A stretch of 64,000 bases of DNA, from the NCBI GenBank assembly GCA_000799755.1, contig JUHI01000019.1, positions 62,001 to 126,000 on the forward strand. The letters are read 5' to 3'. The position numbers were made by a program, and so were the translations under genes. This DNA is from Martinezella tropici (GTDB lineage: Bacteria > Pseudomonadota > Alphaproteobacteria > Rhizobiales > Rhizobiaceae). Of this stretch, positions 46,731 through 55,809 are shown piece by piece. Position 1 is the stretch's first letter. Every line of letters begins with the position of its first letter. The notes below the pieces were generated by a model. It did no database searches, was not told the origin of the DNA, and saw only the letters and a program-made list of their open reading frames with translations.

Positions 46731-49089
46731 TCTTGCGACGTTGCGGTCCCGTGAACTCGGGCCTGAGACCTTCATCCCCTATATCCGCCACGTCGACGAA
46801 ACGACTGTGGCGCTCGATTCCAGGGCGTTGATAACGATGATCGCACTCGACGGCGTTTCCTTCGAGACTGCCGACGTTTTGGACTTGAACGCCCTGCACC
46901 GCAGCCTGAACACGCTTTACCGCAATATCGCCGACGAGCGGCTGGCGCTGTGGACACATGTCGTCCGCCGACGTGACAATGCTTACCCCGAAGGGCAGTT
47001 TGCCAATCGCTTTTCCGACGGCCTCAATGCCAAATACCGAGAGCGCATGGTCCACGAGGACCTGTTTCGCAACGATCTCTACGTCACACTCGTCTGGCAC
47101 CCAAGCCGGGATCCGGCCGAGAAAGCGGCCAATCTTCTCTCGCGCCTGCGTAAAGCGCGTCGATCCGGTATCGAGCTTGACGAAACTGCCCTGAAGCATC
47201 TGCGTGACAAGGTGGCCGATGTCACCGCGGGCCTGAAGCGCTTTGAACCGCGTATTCTGTCTCTGTACGATCAGGACGGCACCCTGTTCTCAGAACCAAG
47301 CGAAGTTCTGCATCAGATCGTTGGAGGACGACGCGAGCCGGTCCCGCTGACGGAGGGGCGCATTTCTTCGGCGATCTATTCGGACCGGGTGATATTCGGA
47401 CGCGAGACCGTCGAGATCCGCCACGAGGCCGACAGCCGCTATGCCGGCATGCTCGGCTTCAAGGAATATCCGGCAACGACACGCGGTGGCATGCTCGACG
47501 GCATCCTGACCGCGCCCTTTGAACTCGTCCTGACACAGTCCTTTGCTTTTTCCTCCAAAGCTGATGCCCGCACGATCATGGGTCGCAAGCAGAACCAGAT
47601 GGTCAGCGCCGGCGACAAGGCGGCATCGCAGATTGAGGAACTTGGTGAAGCGATGGACGATCTCGAATCCAATCGCTTCGTCGTGGGAGAACACCATCTG
47701 GCCCTTGCCGTCCTTGCGCCATCGGTCAAGGAATTGACTGACCGCATGGCGAAGGCACGCGCCCATCTCACCAGCGGCGGAGCGGTCGTCGCTCGCGAGG
47801 ATCTCGGGCTAGAGGCCGCCTGGTGGGCGCAATTGCCGGGCAATTTCCGCTATCGGGCGCGATCAGGCGCGATTACCTCGCGCAACTTTGCAGCCCTCTC
47901 TCCCTATCATTCCTATCCGGCCGGCCAGAAGGACGGCAATGAATGGGGGCCGGCGGTCGCCATCCTGAAGACCGCATCGGGGTCACCCTTCTACTTCAAT
48001 TTTCATCATGGTGATCTTGGCAATACCTTCGTCTGCGGCCCGTCGGGTGCCGGCAAGACGGTGCTCCTGAACTTCATGCTCTCGCAACTCGAGAAGCACG
48101 ATCCCCATATGGTGTTTTTCGACAAGGACAGGGGCGCCGATCTGTTCGTTCGTGCCGCCGGCGGCACCTATCTGCCGCTCAGGAACGGCGTGGCCACAGG
48201 CTGCGCGCCATTGAAAGCGCTGGAGCTGACAGCCGAAAACAAGGTGTTCCTCACGCACTGGGTCGGCAAGCTGGTGGGAGCGAGAAGCCGAGAACTGACT
48301 GTGACCGAGCTGCGTGACATTGCCGCGGCCGTCGACGGTCTGGCGGACCTTCCTGTCGAGCGCCGCTCCATCGGCGCCTTGCGCACCTTCCTCAACAACA
48401 CCGATCCCGAGGGCATTGCTTCCAGGCTCAGACGCTGGGAGAGGGGAGGACCGCTCGGTTGGGTCTTCGACAACGAGATCGATGACATCGGGATTGGCGC
48501 AAAATTCGTCGGCTACGACATGACAGACTTCCTCGACAACGAGGAGATCCGTACGCCGTTGATGGCCTATCTGTTCTTCCGGATCGAGCAATTGATCGAC
48601 GGGCGCCGCATCATCATCGTCATCGACGAGTTCTGGAAGGCTTTGCAGGACGAGGGTTTCCGTGATCTTGCCCAGAACAAGCTGAAGACGATCCGCAAGC
48701 AGAACGGCCTCATGCTGTTTGCGACCCAAAGTCCGCGCGACGCGATCGTCTCGCCGATTGCTCATACGATCATCGAGCAGTGCCCGACGCAGATTTTTTT
48801 GCCCAATCCACGCGGCGAGCGCGCTGACTATGTCGACGGCTTCAAGCTGACGGAACGCGAATTCGAGCTCGTTTCCAGAGAGCTCTCCGTTGAGAGCCAC
48901 CGCTTCATCGTCAAGCAAGGCCACAATAGCGTCGTTGCCGAACTGAACCTCAACGGTTTCGACGATGAGCTCGCGATTCTGTCGGGCCGCACAGCGAACG
49001 TCGAGTTGGCAGACGCCATCCGTTCCGAGCTGGGCGAGGGAGACGAGGATTGGCTCGCCGTGTTTCAGAAAAGAAGGAGGTCGGCATGA
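46723..49089 (+). CDS. virB4: VirB4-type secretion ATPase
   Basis: A 788-residue VirB4 that energises pilus assembly and substrate transfer. The CagE/TrbE/VirB N-terminal domain covers ~1-400. The ATPase domain has Walker A GPSGAGKT near residue 440 and Walker B IIIVIDEFWKAL near residue 628, followed by the QSPRDAIVSPIAHTIIEQCPTQIFLPN motif. The start is TTG, giving the family N-terminus LATLRSRELGPETFIPY; no better codon exists. It overlaps virB3 and virB5 and is full length. Confidence 0.95.
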   Translation: MPSLATLRSRELGPETFIPYIRHVDETTVALDSRALITMIALDGVSFETADVLDLNALHRSLNTLYRNIADERLALWTHVVRRRDNAYPEGQFANRFSDGLNAKYRERMVHEDLFRNDLYVTLVWHPSRDPAEKAANLLSRLRKARRSGIELDETALKHLRDKVADVTAGLKRFEPRILSLYDQDGTLFSEPSEVLHQIVGGRREPVPLTEGRISSAIYSDRVIFGRETVEIRHEADSRYAGMLGFKEYPATTRGGMLDGILTAPFELVLTQSFAFSSKADARTIMGRKQNQMVSAGDKAASQIEELGEAMDDLESNRFVVGEHHLALAVLAPSVKELTDRMAKARAHLTSGGAVVAREDLGLEAAWWAQLPGNFRYRARSGAITSRNFAALSPYHSYPAGQKDGNEWGPAVAILKTASGSPFYFNFHHGDLGNTFVCGPSGAGKTVLLNFMLSQLEKHDPHMVFFDKDRGADLFVRAAGGTYLPLRNGVATGCAPLKALELTAENKVFLTHWVGKLVGARSRELTVTELRDIAAAVDGLADLPVERRSIGALRTFLNNTDPEGIASRLRRWERGGPLGWVFDNEIDDIGIGAKFVGYDMTDFLDNEEIRTPLMAYLFFRIEQLIDGRRIIIVIDEFWKALQDEGFRDLAQNKLKTIRKQNGLMLFATQSPRDAIVSPIAHTIIEQCPTQIFLPNPRGERADYVDGFKLTEREFELVSRELSVESHRFIVKQGHNSVVAELNLNGFDDELAILSGRTANVELADAIRSELGEGDEDWLAVFQKRRRSA

Positions 49090-49787
49090 TCCGCATAGGC
49101 AGGTTGGGGCTCTTGTGGGCGACGGCCGCGCTGTTGGCGTCGATCAATGTTGCCGCAGCGCAAGGCATCCCCGTTACCGACCAATCGGCGATCGCCAAGC
49201 AGATCGAGAGCATTACCCAGCTCAAATCTCAGCTGGATACCCTGAACCAGCAACTCCAGCAGGCCCAGCAGCTCTATGGATCGCTGAACAAGATCACCAA
49301 CATGGCCGATGTCGCCGGGTTGCTGAACGATCCTTCGATCCGCAAGGCGCTGCCGCAGGACTTCGGCGCCATCGAAGGGTTGCTCAAGGGTTCCGCAAGC
49401 GGCGTCTTCGGCAATGCGGCGTCGAAGTTCCTTCACGACAATTCGACCTATCGCACCGATGCTAACGACTTCTACGCGCAGGAGCTTTCCCGCGCCCAGA
49501 ACCAGAATGCCGGGCAGATGAGCCTCGGCCAGCAGATCTATGATGCAGCAACCAAGCGAATCGACGGCATCGACCTGCTTCGCCAGCAGATATCGAGCGC
49601 GGCCGACGCCAAGGATATTGCCGATCTGCAGGCGCGTCTGCAGGCGGAAACCGCCTTCCTGCAAACCGACGTCCTGCGCATGCAGGGACTGCAGATGGTC
49701 CAGCAAGCCCAGGTGCAGGTCGACGACCAGCGCAAGGCCGAGGATTGGCGCAAGCGAATGGACACGATGGGAGCGGCGCTCAAATGA
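49086..49787 (+). CDS. virB5: VirB5-type minor pilin/adhesin
   Basis: A 233-residue VirB5 with a signal peptide (LLWATAALLASINVAAAQG, cleavage near residue 25) and long alpha-helical, glutamine-rich segments (IESITQLKSQLDTLNQQLQQ) characteristic of the family. I start at ATG 49086, which overlaps the virB4 stop as ATGA. Confidence 0.92.
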   Translation: MIRIGRLGLLWATAALLASINVAAAQGIPVTDQSAIAKQIESITQLKSQLDTLNQQLQQAQQLYGSLNKITNMADVAGLLNDPSIRKALPQDFGAIEGLLKGSASGVFGNAASKFLHDNSTYRTDANDFYAQELSRAQNQNAGQMSLGQQIYDAATKRIDGIDLLRQQISSAADAKDIADLQARLQAETAFLQTDVLRMQGLQMVQQAQVQVDDQRKAEDWRKRMDTMGAALK

Positions 49788-50017
49788 AGTGGTTCATTTC
49801 CGGGGCGGCGGCGCTTCTTCTGTCTGCCTGCTCCCCCGAAAATCAGAAAGTCTACGCCGTCGATGAACTGGTAGCCGACGATGCGCTGCTGATGAAGATC
49901 ATCGGCGCGTGCCGCAACAATCCCGGCGAGCTCCATGACACGCCCAACTGCCGCAATGCGGAGGCCGCCGACGGCAGGCTCCGCCTTGAGCGCATGGGCA
50001 AGGCGCTAGGGGGTTGA
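49784..50017 (+). CDS. eexN: EexN-like entry-exclusion lipoprotein
   Basis: A 77-residue lipoprotein with the lipobox LLSAC near residue 16 and a short mature region with two further cysteines (GACRNNPG, PNCRNAEAADGR). Small lipoproteins of this pattern between virB5 and virB6 are annotated as EexN family and are thought to limit entry of a related element. It overlaps virB5 (ATGA) and is three bases from virB6. Confidence 0.82.
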   Translation: MKWFISGAAALLLSACSPENQKVYAVDELVADDALLMKIIGACRNNPGELHDTPNCRNAEAADGRLRLERMGKALGG

Positions 50018-50020
50018 GGC

Positions 50021-50953
50021 ATGTATCAGGTCTTCAGCTTCGTCGATGGGCAGTTCAAGACCCCATTGGAGAACTTCATTTCCTCCGGAACCTCGAACAT
50101 CGCCAATTGGGTTAGCGGTCCGTTGACGGCGGCACTGACGCTTTACGTCGTGCTCTATGGTTATCTCGTGCTGCGCGGCTCGGTCCAGGAACCCATTCTC
50201 GAATTCGCATTCAGGGCCATCAAGCTTGCGATCATCGTCATGCTGGTGAGGAACGCCAGCGACTATCAAACCTATGTCACCAACATCTTCTTCGACACGT
50301 TGCCGCGGGAGATATCGCAGGCTCTGAACTCCGGCACGACGCCAAGCGCCTCTACATTCGACAGCCTGCTGGATAAGGGCCAGAAATGCGCTAAAGAGAT
50401 ATGGTCGCGGGGCTCCTGGCCGGTCGATATCGTGACCGGCATCGGCGGCCTGCTGGTCATCGGCGCAAGCTTCCTTGTCGCGGCGATCGGTTACATCGTC
50501 TCGCTCTATGCGCGCCTGGCGCTTGCCATCATACTGGCGATCGGGCCGATCTTCATTGCGCTCGCGATGTTTCAGCCGACCCGCCGTTTCACCGAATCCT
50601 GGATCGGCCAGCTTGTAAACTTCGTCATCCTGCAGGTGCTGGTCGTTGCGATCGGCTCGCTGCTGATCACCTGCATCGATACGACATTCACCGCGATCGA
50701 AGCCTATAGCGACGTCCTGATGCGTCCGATCGCGCTCTGCGCCATCTGCATCGCCGCGCTCTACGTCTTCTACCAATTGCCTGGCATCGCCTCGGCGCTC
50801 GCAGCGGGCGGAGCGTCGCTGACCTACGGCTATGGCGCTGCTCGCGATGCACACGAAAGCACGCTCGCCTGGGCTGCCTCTCACACCTTCAGGGCGGTCG
50901 GCCGCGGAGCGCGTGGCATCGGCCGCCGACTGATACCGAACCGGGCCGAATGA
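50021..50953 (+). CDS. virB6: VirB6-type polytopic channel protein
   Basis: A 310-residue inner-membrane protein with about six hydrophobic segments (LTAALTLYVVLYGYLVLRG, IVTGIGGLLVIGASFLVAAI, LALAIILAIGPIFIALAMF, and two more towards the C-terminus). GPIFIALAMFQPTRRFTESWIGQLVNFVI holds the conserved VirB6 tryptophan. The end is a basic cytoplasmic tail (RAVGRGARGIGRRLIPNRAE). Confidence 0.93.
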   Translation: MYQVFSFVDGQFKTPLENFISSGTSNIANWVSGPLTAALTLYVVLYGYLVLRGSVQEPILEFAFRAIKLAIIVMLVRNASDYQTYVTNIFFDTLPREISQALNSGTTPSASTFDSLLDKGQKCAKEIWSRGSWPVDIVTGIGGLLVIGASFLVAAIGYIVSLYARLALAIILAIGPIFIALAMFQPTRRFTESWIGQLVNFVILQVLVVAIGSLLITCIDTTFTAIEAYSDVLMRPIALCAICIAALYVFYQLPGIASALAAGGASLTYGYGAARDAHESTLAWAASHTFRAVGRGARGIGRRLIPNRAE

Positions 50954-50992
50954 CGGCCTCGATATCAATGGAATTGGGCAGGTTATTATTAG

Positions 50993-51250
50993 ATGATCCG
51001 TATCCTTTTGTTGCTTTCGCTGACCATGGCCCTCGCAGGCTGCGGCTCGATCTCCCATCCTCTGCCAAAATGTGACGGCTATTCCCGCCGGCCGCTCAAC
51101 CGTTCCATGTGGCAGTGGGAGAACAATGGGAAAAGCGAAAAGCCGCCGAGCCATGTTGCCTCCTACGCGCAAGAGCCGATGTCGCCCACACCAGCGGCCT
51201 TCGCGCACCTCGATGTCGCAAGTTCCTATCGTCCATGTGAGGGCAAGTGA
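50993..51250 (+). CDS. virB7: VirB7-like lipoprotein
   Basis: An 85-residue lipoprotein with lipobox LAGC at 14-17 (MIRILLLLSLTMALAGCGS) and additional cysteines at positions near 27 and 82 that could pair with VirB9. Location between virB6 and virB8 fits VirB7, the outer-membrane anchor of the core complex. It is longer than Agrobacterium VirB7 (~55 residues). Confidence 0.82.
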   Translation: MIRILLLLSLTMALAGCGSISHPLPKCDGYSRRPLNRSMWQWENNGKSEKPPSHVASYAQEPMSPTPAAFAHLDVASSYRPCEGK

Positions 51251-51251
51251 C

Positions 51252-51923
51252 ATGGTGAACGAGGATAGTCTGAAGCGCTATTTCGATAGGGCTCGCCGCT
51301 TCGACCAGGATCGGCTGATCCAGGTGGAACGTTCCGCCCGTATCGCCTGGTTTGTCGCCATTTGTGCGAGCATCATCGCTGTCGTTTCCGTTTTCGCCGT
51401 CGCCGGCCTCACTCCGCTCAAAACCGTCGAACCCTTCGTCGTGCGGGTCGACAATTCCACGGGCATTGTCGATGTGGTGTCTGCGCTGACTTCGACTGCC
51501 GGCACTTACGATGAGGCGGTGACGAAGTATTTTGCGGCAAAATATGTTCGTGCCCGGGAAGGCTATGTCTCGAGCGAGGCCGAGGACAATTTCCGCACAG
51601 TGGCGCTGTTGTCGACGCAGCCCGAGCAGACCCGCTTTGCCGCTGTCTATCGCGGCAGCAATCCGGATTCGCCGCAGAATATCTATGGCCGGAGCGCAAC
51701 GGCACGGATCAACATCGTCTCCATCTCGCTGATCAACGCCCGTGTGACGTCTGTCCGGTACATGCGAACCGTCACGCGAGGCGACGATGTCCGCGCCACG
51801 CATTGGGTGGCGACGCTGACCTTCTCCTATGCCAACGCTCCGATGGCCTCGACAGACCGCCTGGTCAATCCCCTGGGCTTCGTCGTCAGCGACTATCGCG
51901 CCGATCCGGAGGCCATCAATTGA
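51252..51923 (+). CDS. virB8: VirB8-type core assembly protein
   Basis: A 223-residue bitopic protein with a cytoplasmic N-terminus, one membrane segment (~28-52; IAWFVAICASIIAVVSVFAVAGL) and the periplasmic NTF2-like VirB8 domain (TPLKTVEPFVVRVDNSTGIVDVV, SEAEDNFRTVALLSTQPEQ). I start at ATG 51252 immediately after the virB7 stop; the frame continues upstream through virB7 without family similarity. Confidence 0.93.
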   Translation: MVNEDSLKRYFDRARRFDQDRLIQVERSARIAWFVAICASIIAVVSVFAVAGLTPLKTVEPFVVRVDNSTGIVDVVSALTSTAGTYDEAVTKYFAAKYVRAREGYVSSEAEDNFRTVALLSTQPEQTRFAAVYRGSNPDSPQNIYGRSATARINIVSISLINARVTSVRYMRTVTRGDDVRATHWVATLTFSYANAPMASTDRLVNPLGFVVSDYRADPEAIN

Positions 51924-52783
51924 GACTGCATTTCCTCGTCTCCCTCATGTTGGTGTTGGCTACTGGACTTTCTTCGAGGGCTCTCGCGCTCGACACGCCG
52001 CGCAGCGCCCCGCTGGACAGCCGCGTCCGCTTTGTCGACTACCAGCCCTACAACATCACCAAGATCCTCGGCACGCTCAGATCGTCGGTACAGATCGAAT
52101 TTGCCGCCGACGAGGAGATCGCCCACGTCGCGCTCGGCAACAGCGTCGCATGGGAGGTGGCGCCGGCCGGCAACATCCTGTTCCTGAAACCCCGGGAAAA
52201 CCAGCCGGTAACGAACATCTCTGTCGTGACGACGCGGCGGGACGGTTCGACGCGCAGCTATCAGATGGAACTGACCGTCCGCGACGGTAGTGTCGAAGCC
52301 GGGCAGAACACCTACTTCTATGTGAAATATCGCTATCCGGCCGATGAGGCGGAGCGCCGCAAGCAACAGGCCGCTGCTCGCTCTCAGGCCGCACAGGCTG
52401 GCGAAGCCGATCGCGTCCTTGGGCTGCATGAAGCCTATGGCCCCCGCAACTGGCGCTATTCTGCCCAAGGGTCCCAGGCCCTTGAGCCGCAGGCGGTGTA
52501 CGACAACGGCAAGGTCACGACCTTCGCCTTCGTCGGTAACCAGGAAATGCCTGCCATCTACATGGAAAACTCTGACGGAACAGAAAGTCTTGTCCCGAAG
52601 TCCGTCGACGGCAATCTAGTGCTGGTCCACGCAATCAGCCGCAAGTTCATCCTGCGCAGGGGAAGCGATGTGCTCTGCATCTTCAACGAGGCCTATGATC
52701 GCGTCGGCATCAATCCCGATACCAACACGACGTCACCGTCGGTCGAGCGTGTCGTCAAGGTGCAACCGGATACATCGCGGTAG
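51920..52783 (+). CDS. virB9: VirB9-type outer-membrane core protein
   Basis: A 287-residue VirB9 with signal peptide (LVLATGLSSRALA, cleavage near residue 23) and the VirB9/CagX domain: YQPYNITKILGTLRSSVQIEF, NILFLKPRENQPVTNISVVT, and the C-terminal RNWRYSAQGSQALEPQAVYDNGKVTTFAF. I start at TTG 51920, seven to nine bases after GGAGG and overlapping the virB8 stop; ATG 51947 would cut the signal peptide. Confidence 0.92.
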   Translation: MRLHFLVSLMLVLATGLSSRALALDTPRSAPLDSRVRFVDYQPYNITKILGTLRSSVQIEFAADEEIAHVALGNSVAWEVAPAGNILFLKPRENQPVTNISVVTTRRDGSTRSYQMELTVRDGSVEAGQNTYFYVKYRYPADEAERRKQQAAARSQAAQAGEADRVLGLHEAYGPRNWRYSAQGSQALEPQAVYDNGKVTTFAFVGNQEMPAIYMENSDGTESLVPKSVDGNLVLVHAISRKFILRRGSDVLCIFNEAYDRVGINPDTNTTSPSVERVVKVQPDTSR

Positions 52784-52791
52784 GAGATGTC

Positions 52792-54111
52792 ATGGCCGAT
52801 GAAGAAATCACCCAGATCCCTGGCGAGCGTGCCGAAACATCGGCCGGTCGCCGGCTCGACAACAATCCGGTCCTCAAGCGGGGGATTGTCGCCCTGGCGA
52901 TCGTTGTCTTCGTCGCCTTCGCCCTCTGGTCGATGCGCGGACAGGAGAAGCGGTCAGATGGCACCCAGCCGGAACGGGTCATCATCCGTCAGACATCGGA
53001 CTTCGAGCCGGCCAAGGAACCGGTGCAGCCGGTGAAGGCGCCGACCGAAGTTCAACTGCCAACCCCGGTCATGACCGAACGGGCGGCTACCGACACCGAC
53101 AAGCTGCTCGATGCGGCAAGGCGCGCGCCGGTCATCGCTTATGGTGGCGAGAAATCGCCGGCGACCCGGAGGAGAGATTCGGACCCAACCACGGATCAGC
53201 TGTCGAACTACGTATCCCCCGGCATCAATCCCGGCAGCTTCCAGTCGCAAGGCGAAAACGAGGACCAGCGCTTCAACCGCATGCTGGCGCCGACGCAATT
53301 GCAGGGATCTCTGGCCGGTACGCTCGGCAACCGTGATTTCATCGTCGCCATGGGTACGTCGGTCCCTTGCGTGCTGGAGACCGCACTTTCGTCCGATCAG
53401 CCAGGGTTTACGAGCTGCGTCATCAATCGGGATGTCCTGTCCGACAACGGCCGTGTCGTGCTGATGGAAAAGGGAACCCAGGTGGTCGGCGAATATCGCG
53501 GCGGCCTCATTCACTATGCATCCGATGGATCGCCCATTCGGCCGGAGCGGGTCATGGCGGAACTGCAGCCGTGGCTCGAACGCGGTATCGCAATTGTTGC
53601 GGATGCGAGTTATTCCTCCATGTGGATACTCGGACAATTGCGCTCGCCAAAAGCTGGCTTGCGCTTCATCACCCCACGGGGCCTCGCCGGACTGGGGTGG
53701 GGCTTTCCACTCGCGCTTGGCGCCAAGGCCGCCCAGCCTGATCGCCCGGTCGTGGCGGTTGTCGGCGACGGCGGTTTTGCCCATAGTTGGGCCGAGCTTG
53801 AAACTATGATGCGCATGCGCTTGCCGGTCACGGTCGTCGTGCTCAACAATGGCGTTCTCGGTTTTCAGCGCGACGCCGAAACCGTGAAGTTCGGGCAATA
53901 TACCTCTGCATGCCACTTCGCCGATGTCGATCACGCGGCTATCGCGAGTGCCTGCGGTTGCCCATCCGTCCGTATTGATGATCCCGCCTCGCTCGGGCCA
54001 GCCCTCAAACGTGGCATCGAGGCAGGCGAACCGCTGCTCATCGAAGTGATGACCGATTCACAAGCGCACCCGCCGCTGTCTCTGTTTGCGCAAATGGACG
54101 AAGCCGCATGA
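52792..54111 (+). CDS. virB10: Chimeric reading frame: truncated VirB10 joined to a ThDP-enzyme C-terminus
   Basis: A 439-codon frame with no stop but two unrelated halves. Residues 1-~238 are VirB10: cytoplasmic N-terminus, membrane segment (~30-48), proline-rich linker and the start of the beta-barrel domain (GTLGNRDFIVAMGTSVPCVLE, MEKGTQVVGEYRGG). The antenna and the rest of the barrel are missing. Residues ~239-439 are the C-terminal domain of an acetolactate-synthase-like ThDP enzyme (VADASYSSMW, PRGLAGLGWGFPLALGAKA, and the ThDP motif GDGGFAH...LNN). The ThDP part lacks the pyrimidine-binding half. Neither function can be expected. The join at about 53500-53510 is a recombination scar, or an assembly chimera. 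Confidence 0.9.
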   Translation: MADEEITQIPGERAETSAGRRLDNNPVLKRGIVALAIVVFVAFALWSMRGQEKRSDGTQPERVIIRQTSDFEPAKEPVQPVKAPTEVQLPTPVMTERAATDTDKLLDAARRAPVIAYGGEKSPATRRRDSDPTTDQLSNYVSPGINPGSFQSQGENEDQRFNRMLAPTQLQGSLAGTLGNRDFIVAMGTSVPCVLETALSSDQPGFTSCVINRDVLSDNGRVVLMEKGTQVVGEYRGGLIHYASDGSPIRPERVMAELQPWLERGIAIVADASYSSMWILGQLRSPKAGLRFITPRGLAGLGWGFPLALGAKAAQPDRPVVAVVGDGGFAHSWAELETMMRMRLPVTVVVLNNGVLGFQRDAETVKFGQYTSACHFADVDHAAIASACGCPSVRIDDPASLGPALKRGIEAGEPLLIEVMTDSQAHPPLSLFAQMDEAA

Positions 54112-54884
54112 CAGCTGCTGCCCGCCAAAGGCTTGCCGTCGTCACTGGCGGCGGTTCGGGGATTGGTTTGGCAACGGTCGCGCATCTGCTCGACCATGGC
54201 CATAAGGTTGCGCTGTTCGGTCAAAATCCGGACCATGTCTTCAAGGCGGAACAAGGACTTTCGACGCGGTTCGGTGCCGAAAGGGTGTTTGCCCGCACCA
54301 TCGACATTACCATGCCGGCGCAAATACAGGGCTTTTTCCATGAGCTCAGGGAGACATGGGCCATGCCGGATATCTTGATTTGCAATGCAGGGATATCGCC
54401 CAAGGGTGAAAACGGCCCGACACCGTTCGCCGAGGTTTCCCTTCAGGAGTGGCATTCGGTTCTCTCCGTCAATCTGACCGGCGCGATGCTCTGCTGTCAG
54501 GCTGTTCTTCCTGCCATGATCGAACGCAGAGCCGGCCGTATCGTTTTGGTAGGTTCCCTTGCCGGTCGCACAATTCCAAAGATCGCGGGATCCGCCTATG
54601 CCATCTCGAAATCCGCCCTTGCCGGGCTGGCGCGATCCTTGGTGGCTACGTCGAGCGGCAGCGGAACGACCGTCAACCTTATAGCGCCGGGCAGGATCGC
54701 CACCGATATGGCAGGACCACCGGACAGCGAGATCAACCGGGCTGCGATCGCCCGCATTCCGGTAGGGCGCATCGGGATGCCGGATGATGTCGCCGCGGCG
54801 ATCGGTTTCCTTGTCTCGGAAGAGGCTGGCTTCATCAATGGTGCGATCCTGGATGTCAATGGCGGGGAATTCGCACCGCCATGA
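54108..54884 (+). CDS. SDR-family oxidoreductase next to the ThDP-enzyme remnant
   Basis: A 258-residue classical short-chain dehydrogenase: TGGGSGIGLATVAHLLDHGH (~14-33), CNAGISPKGENGP, the serine in LVGSLAGRT and YAISK as YxxxK, with the C-terminal VSEEAGFINGAILDVNGGEF. It overlaps the end of the chimeric frame (ATGA), so it was co-expressed with the ThDP enzyme before the rearrangement. That pairing suggests a carboligation-reduction pathway; substrate unknown. Confidence 0.88.
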   Translation: MTAAARQRLAVVTGGGSGIGLATVAHLLDHGHKVALFGQNPDHVFKAEQGLSTRFGAERVFARTIDITMPAQIQGFFHELRETWAMPDILICNAGISPKGENGPTPFAEVSLQEWHSVLSVNLTGAMLCCQAVLPAMIERRAGRIVLVGSLAGRTIPKIAGSAYAISKSALAGLARSLVATSSGSGTTVNLIAPGRIATDMAGPPDSEINRAAIARIPVGRIGMPDDVAAAIGFLVSEEAGFINGAILDVNGGEFAPP

Positions 54885-54905
54885 GACGATACCGGAGGAA
54901 AAGTG

Positions 54906-55598
54906 ATGGAGTTTCGTATCCTGGTCTGTGCTCAAGATGTGCAGATTTTTCTACTCTTGCGGCATGTTCTGGCAACGGAGGGGTTTATGGCTTTCTGTGT
55001 CGACAGCCTCAAAGAGGCTGAAGATCGGTTGTGTGATCCCGATGTCAGAGCCGTGATCGCCGATTGCTCGACCTGTGCCGTGGATGCCGCAAGCCTGCGC
55101 AACCTCAAGATCGCGCGATTTGATCTCTCAATCGCATTGTTCTGCAACAGGCCCAATTCGCAGCTCAATGAAGCTGGCGCCGATCTTGTCCTCGCACATC
55201 CATTCGATCCAGCGTGTCTCATCGGGTTCCTGCGGCGCTTGAGGCTCGACGCGCTGATTGAAAGAAACGACGCCCGCGCTGAGGTCAACATACTTCGCTT
55301 TGCAGATCTCGAAATGAACATTGCCACTGCAAAAGTGCGCAGGAATGGTCACGCTCTTGTGCTGACAGCCTTGCAGTTTCGCCTGCTGCGATATCTCTTG
55401 ATGAGCCCGAAGGCTGTTCGGAGTCGGGAAGAATTGATCGCCGCGGCATGGCCGATGGGCATAGATGTCGAGCCGCGAACGGTGGATATCCACATCGGGC
55501 ACATTCGTCGAGCTCTCAAGAGAGCGGGACCGGATCTTGTCCGTACCGTTCGTGCGCGCGGCTACGCGCTGGATTTGGAGTACGAAGCGTGTGACTAG
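54906..55598 (+). CDS. PhoB/OmpR-type regulator with degenerate receiver domain
   Basis: A 230-residue protein. The C-terminal winged helix (~130-228) is clear: LVLTALQFRLLRYLLMSPKA, SREELIAAAWP, VEPRTVDIHIGHIRRALKRAG, VRTVRARGYAL. The N-terminal receiver-like domain lacks the usual acidic pair (RILVCAQDVQ), keeps an aspartate in VIADCST and has HPF where KPF is expected, so normal phosphorylation is doubtful. ATG 54906 lies eight bases after GGAGG; a GTG one codon earlier also fits. No histidine kinase gene is adjacent. Confidence 0.82.
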   Translation: MEFRILVCAQDVQIFLLLRHVLATEGFMAFCVDSLKEAEDRLCDPDVRAVIADCSTCAVDAASLRNLKIARFDLSIALFCNRPNSQLNEAGADLVLAHPFDPACLIGFLRRLRLDALIERNDARAEVNILRFADLEMNIATAKVRRNGHALVLTALQFRLLRYLLMSPKAVRSREELIAAAWPMGIDVEPRTVDIHIGHIRRALKRAGPDLVRTVRARGYALDLEYEACD

Positions 55599-55713
55599 TA
55601 TGCTGGCGACACTGTAGCGGATCGTGACATAAATAGCACCAGAGGGTGTACCTATAGAATTATACAATTATAGATACATACAAACATCAGATAATCTATC
55701 TTATGGAACTCAC

Positions 55714-55809
55714 GGGTCATTTGGGAAGTGTTGCTTTTGACCGTGTAATGGCCTTTTAGCCATGAGTGGAAAAACCCGATAAAGGGTCATTATGGGTGTT
55801 GCTTCTTTT
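55714..55809 (+). repeat. Imperfect direct repeats and small dyad upstream of the recombinase genes
   Basis: Two copies of a GGGTCATT..TGGG..TGTTGCTT motif start at 55714 and 55784, 70 bases apart. Between them lies a perfect small dyad, ATGGC-CTTTTA-GCCAT at 55748-55763 (5-bp arms, six-base spacer), the geometry of a tyrosine-recombinase core site. They may be the element end and recombinase binding sites, or part of the promoter. Confidence 0.5.

Noticed and set aside
50006..51253. 415-codon minus-strand frame opposite virB6 and virB7
   Set aside because: Antisense to genes with clear topology and position; no domain features.
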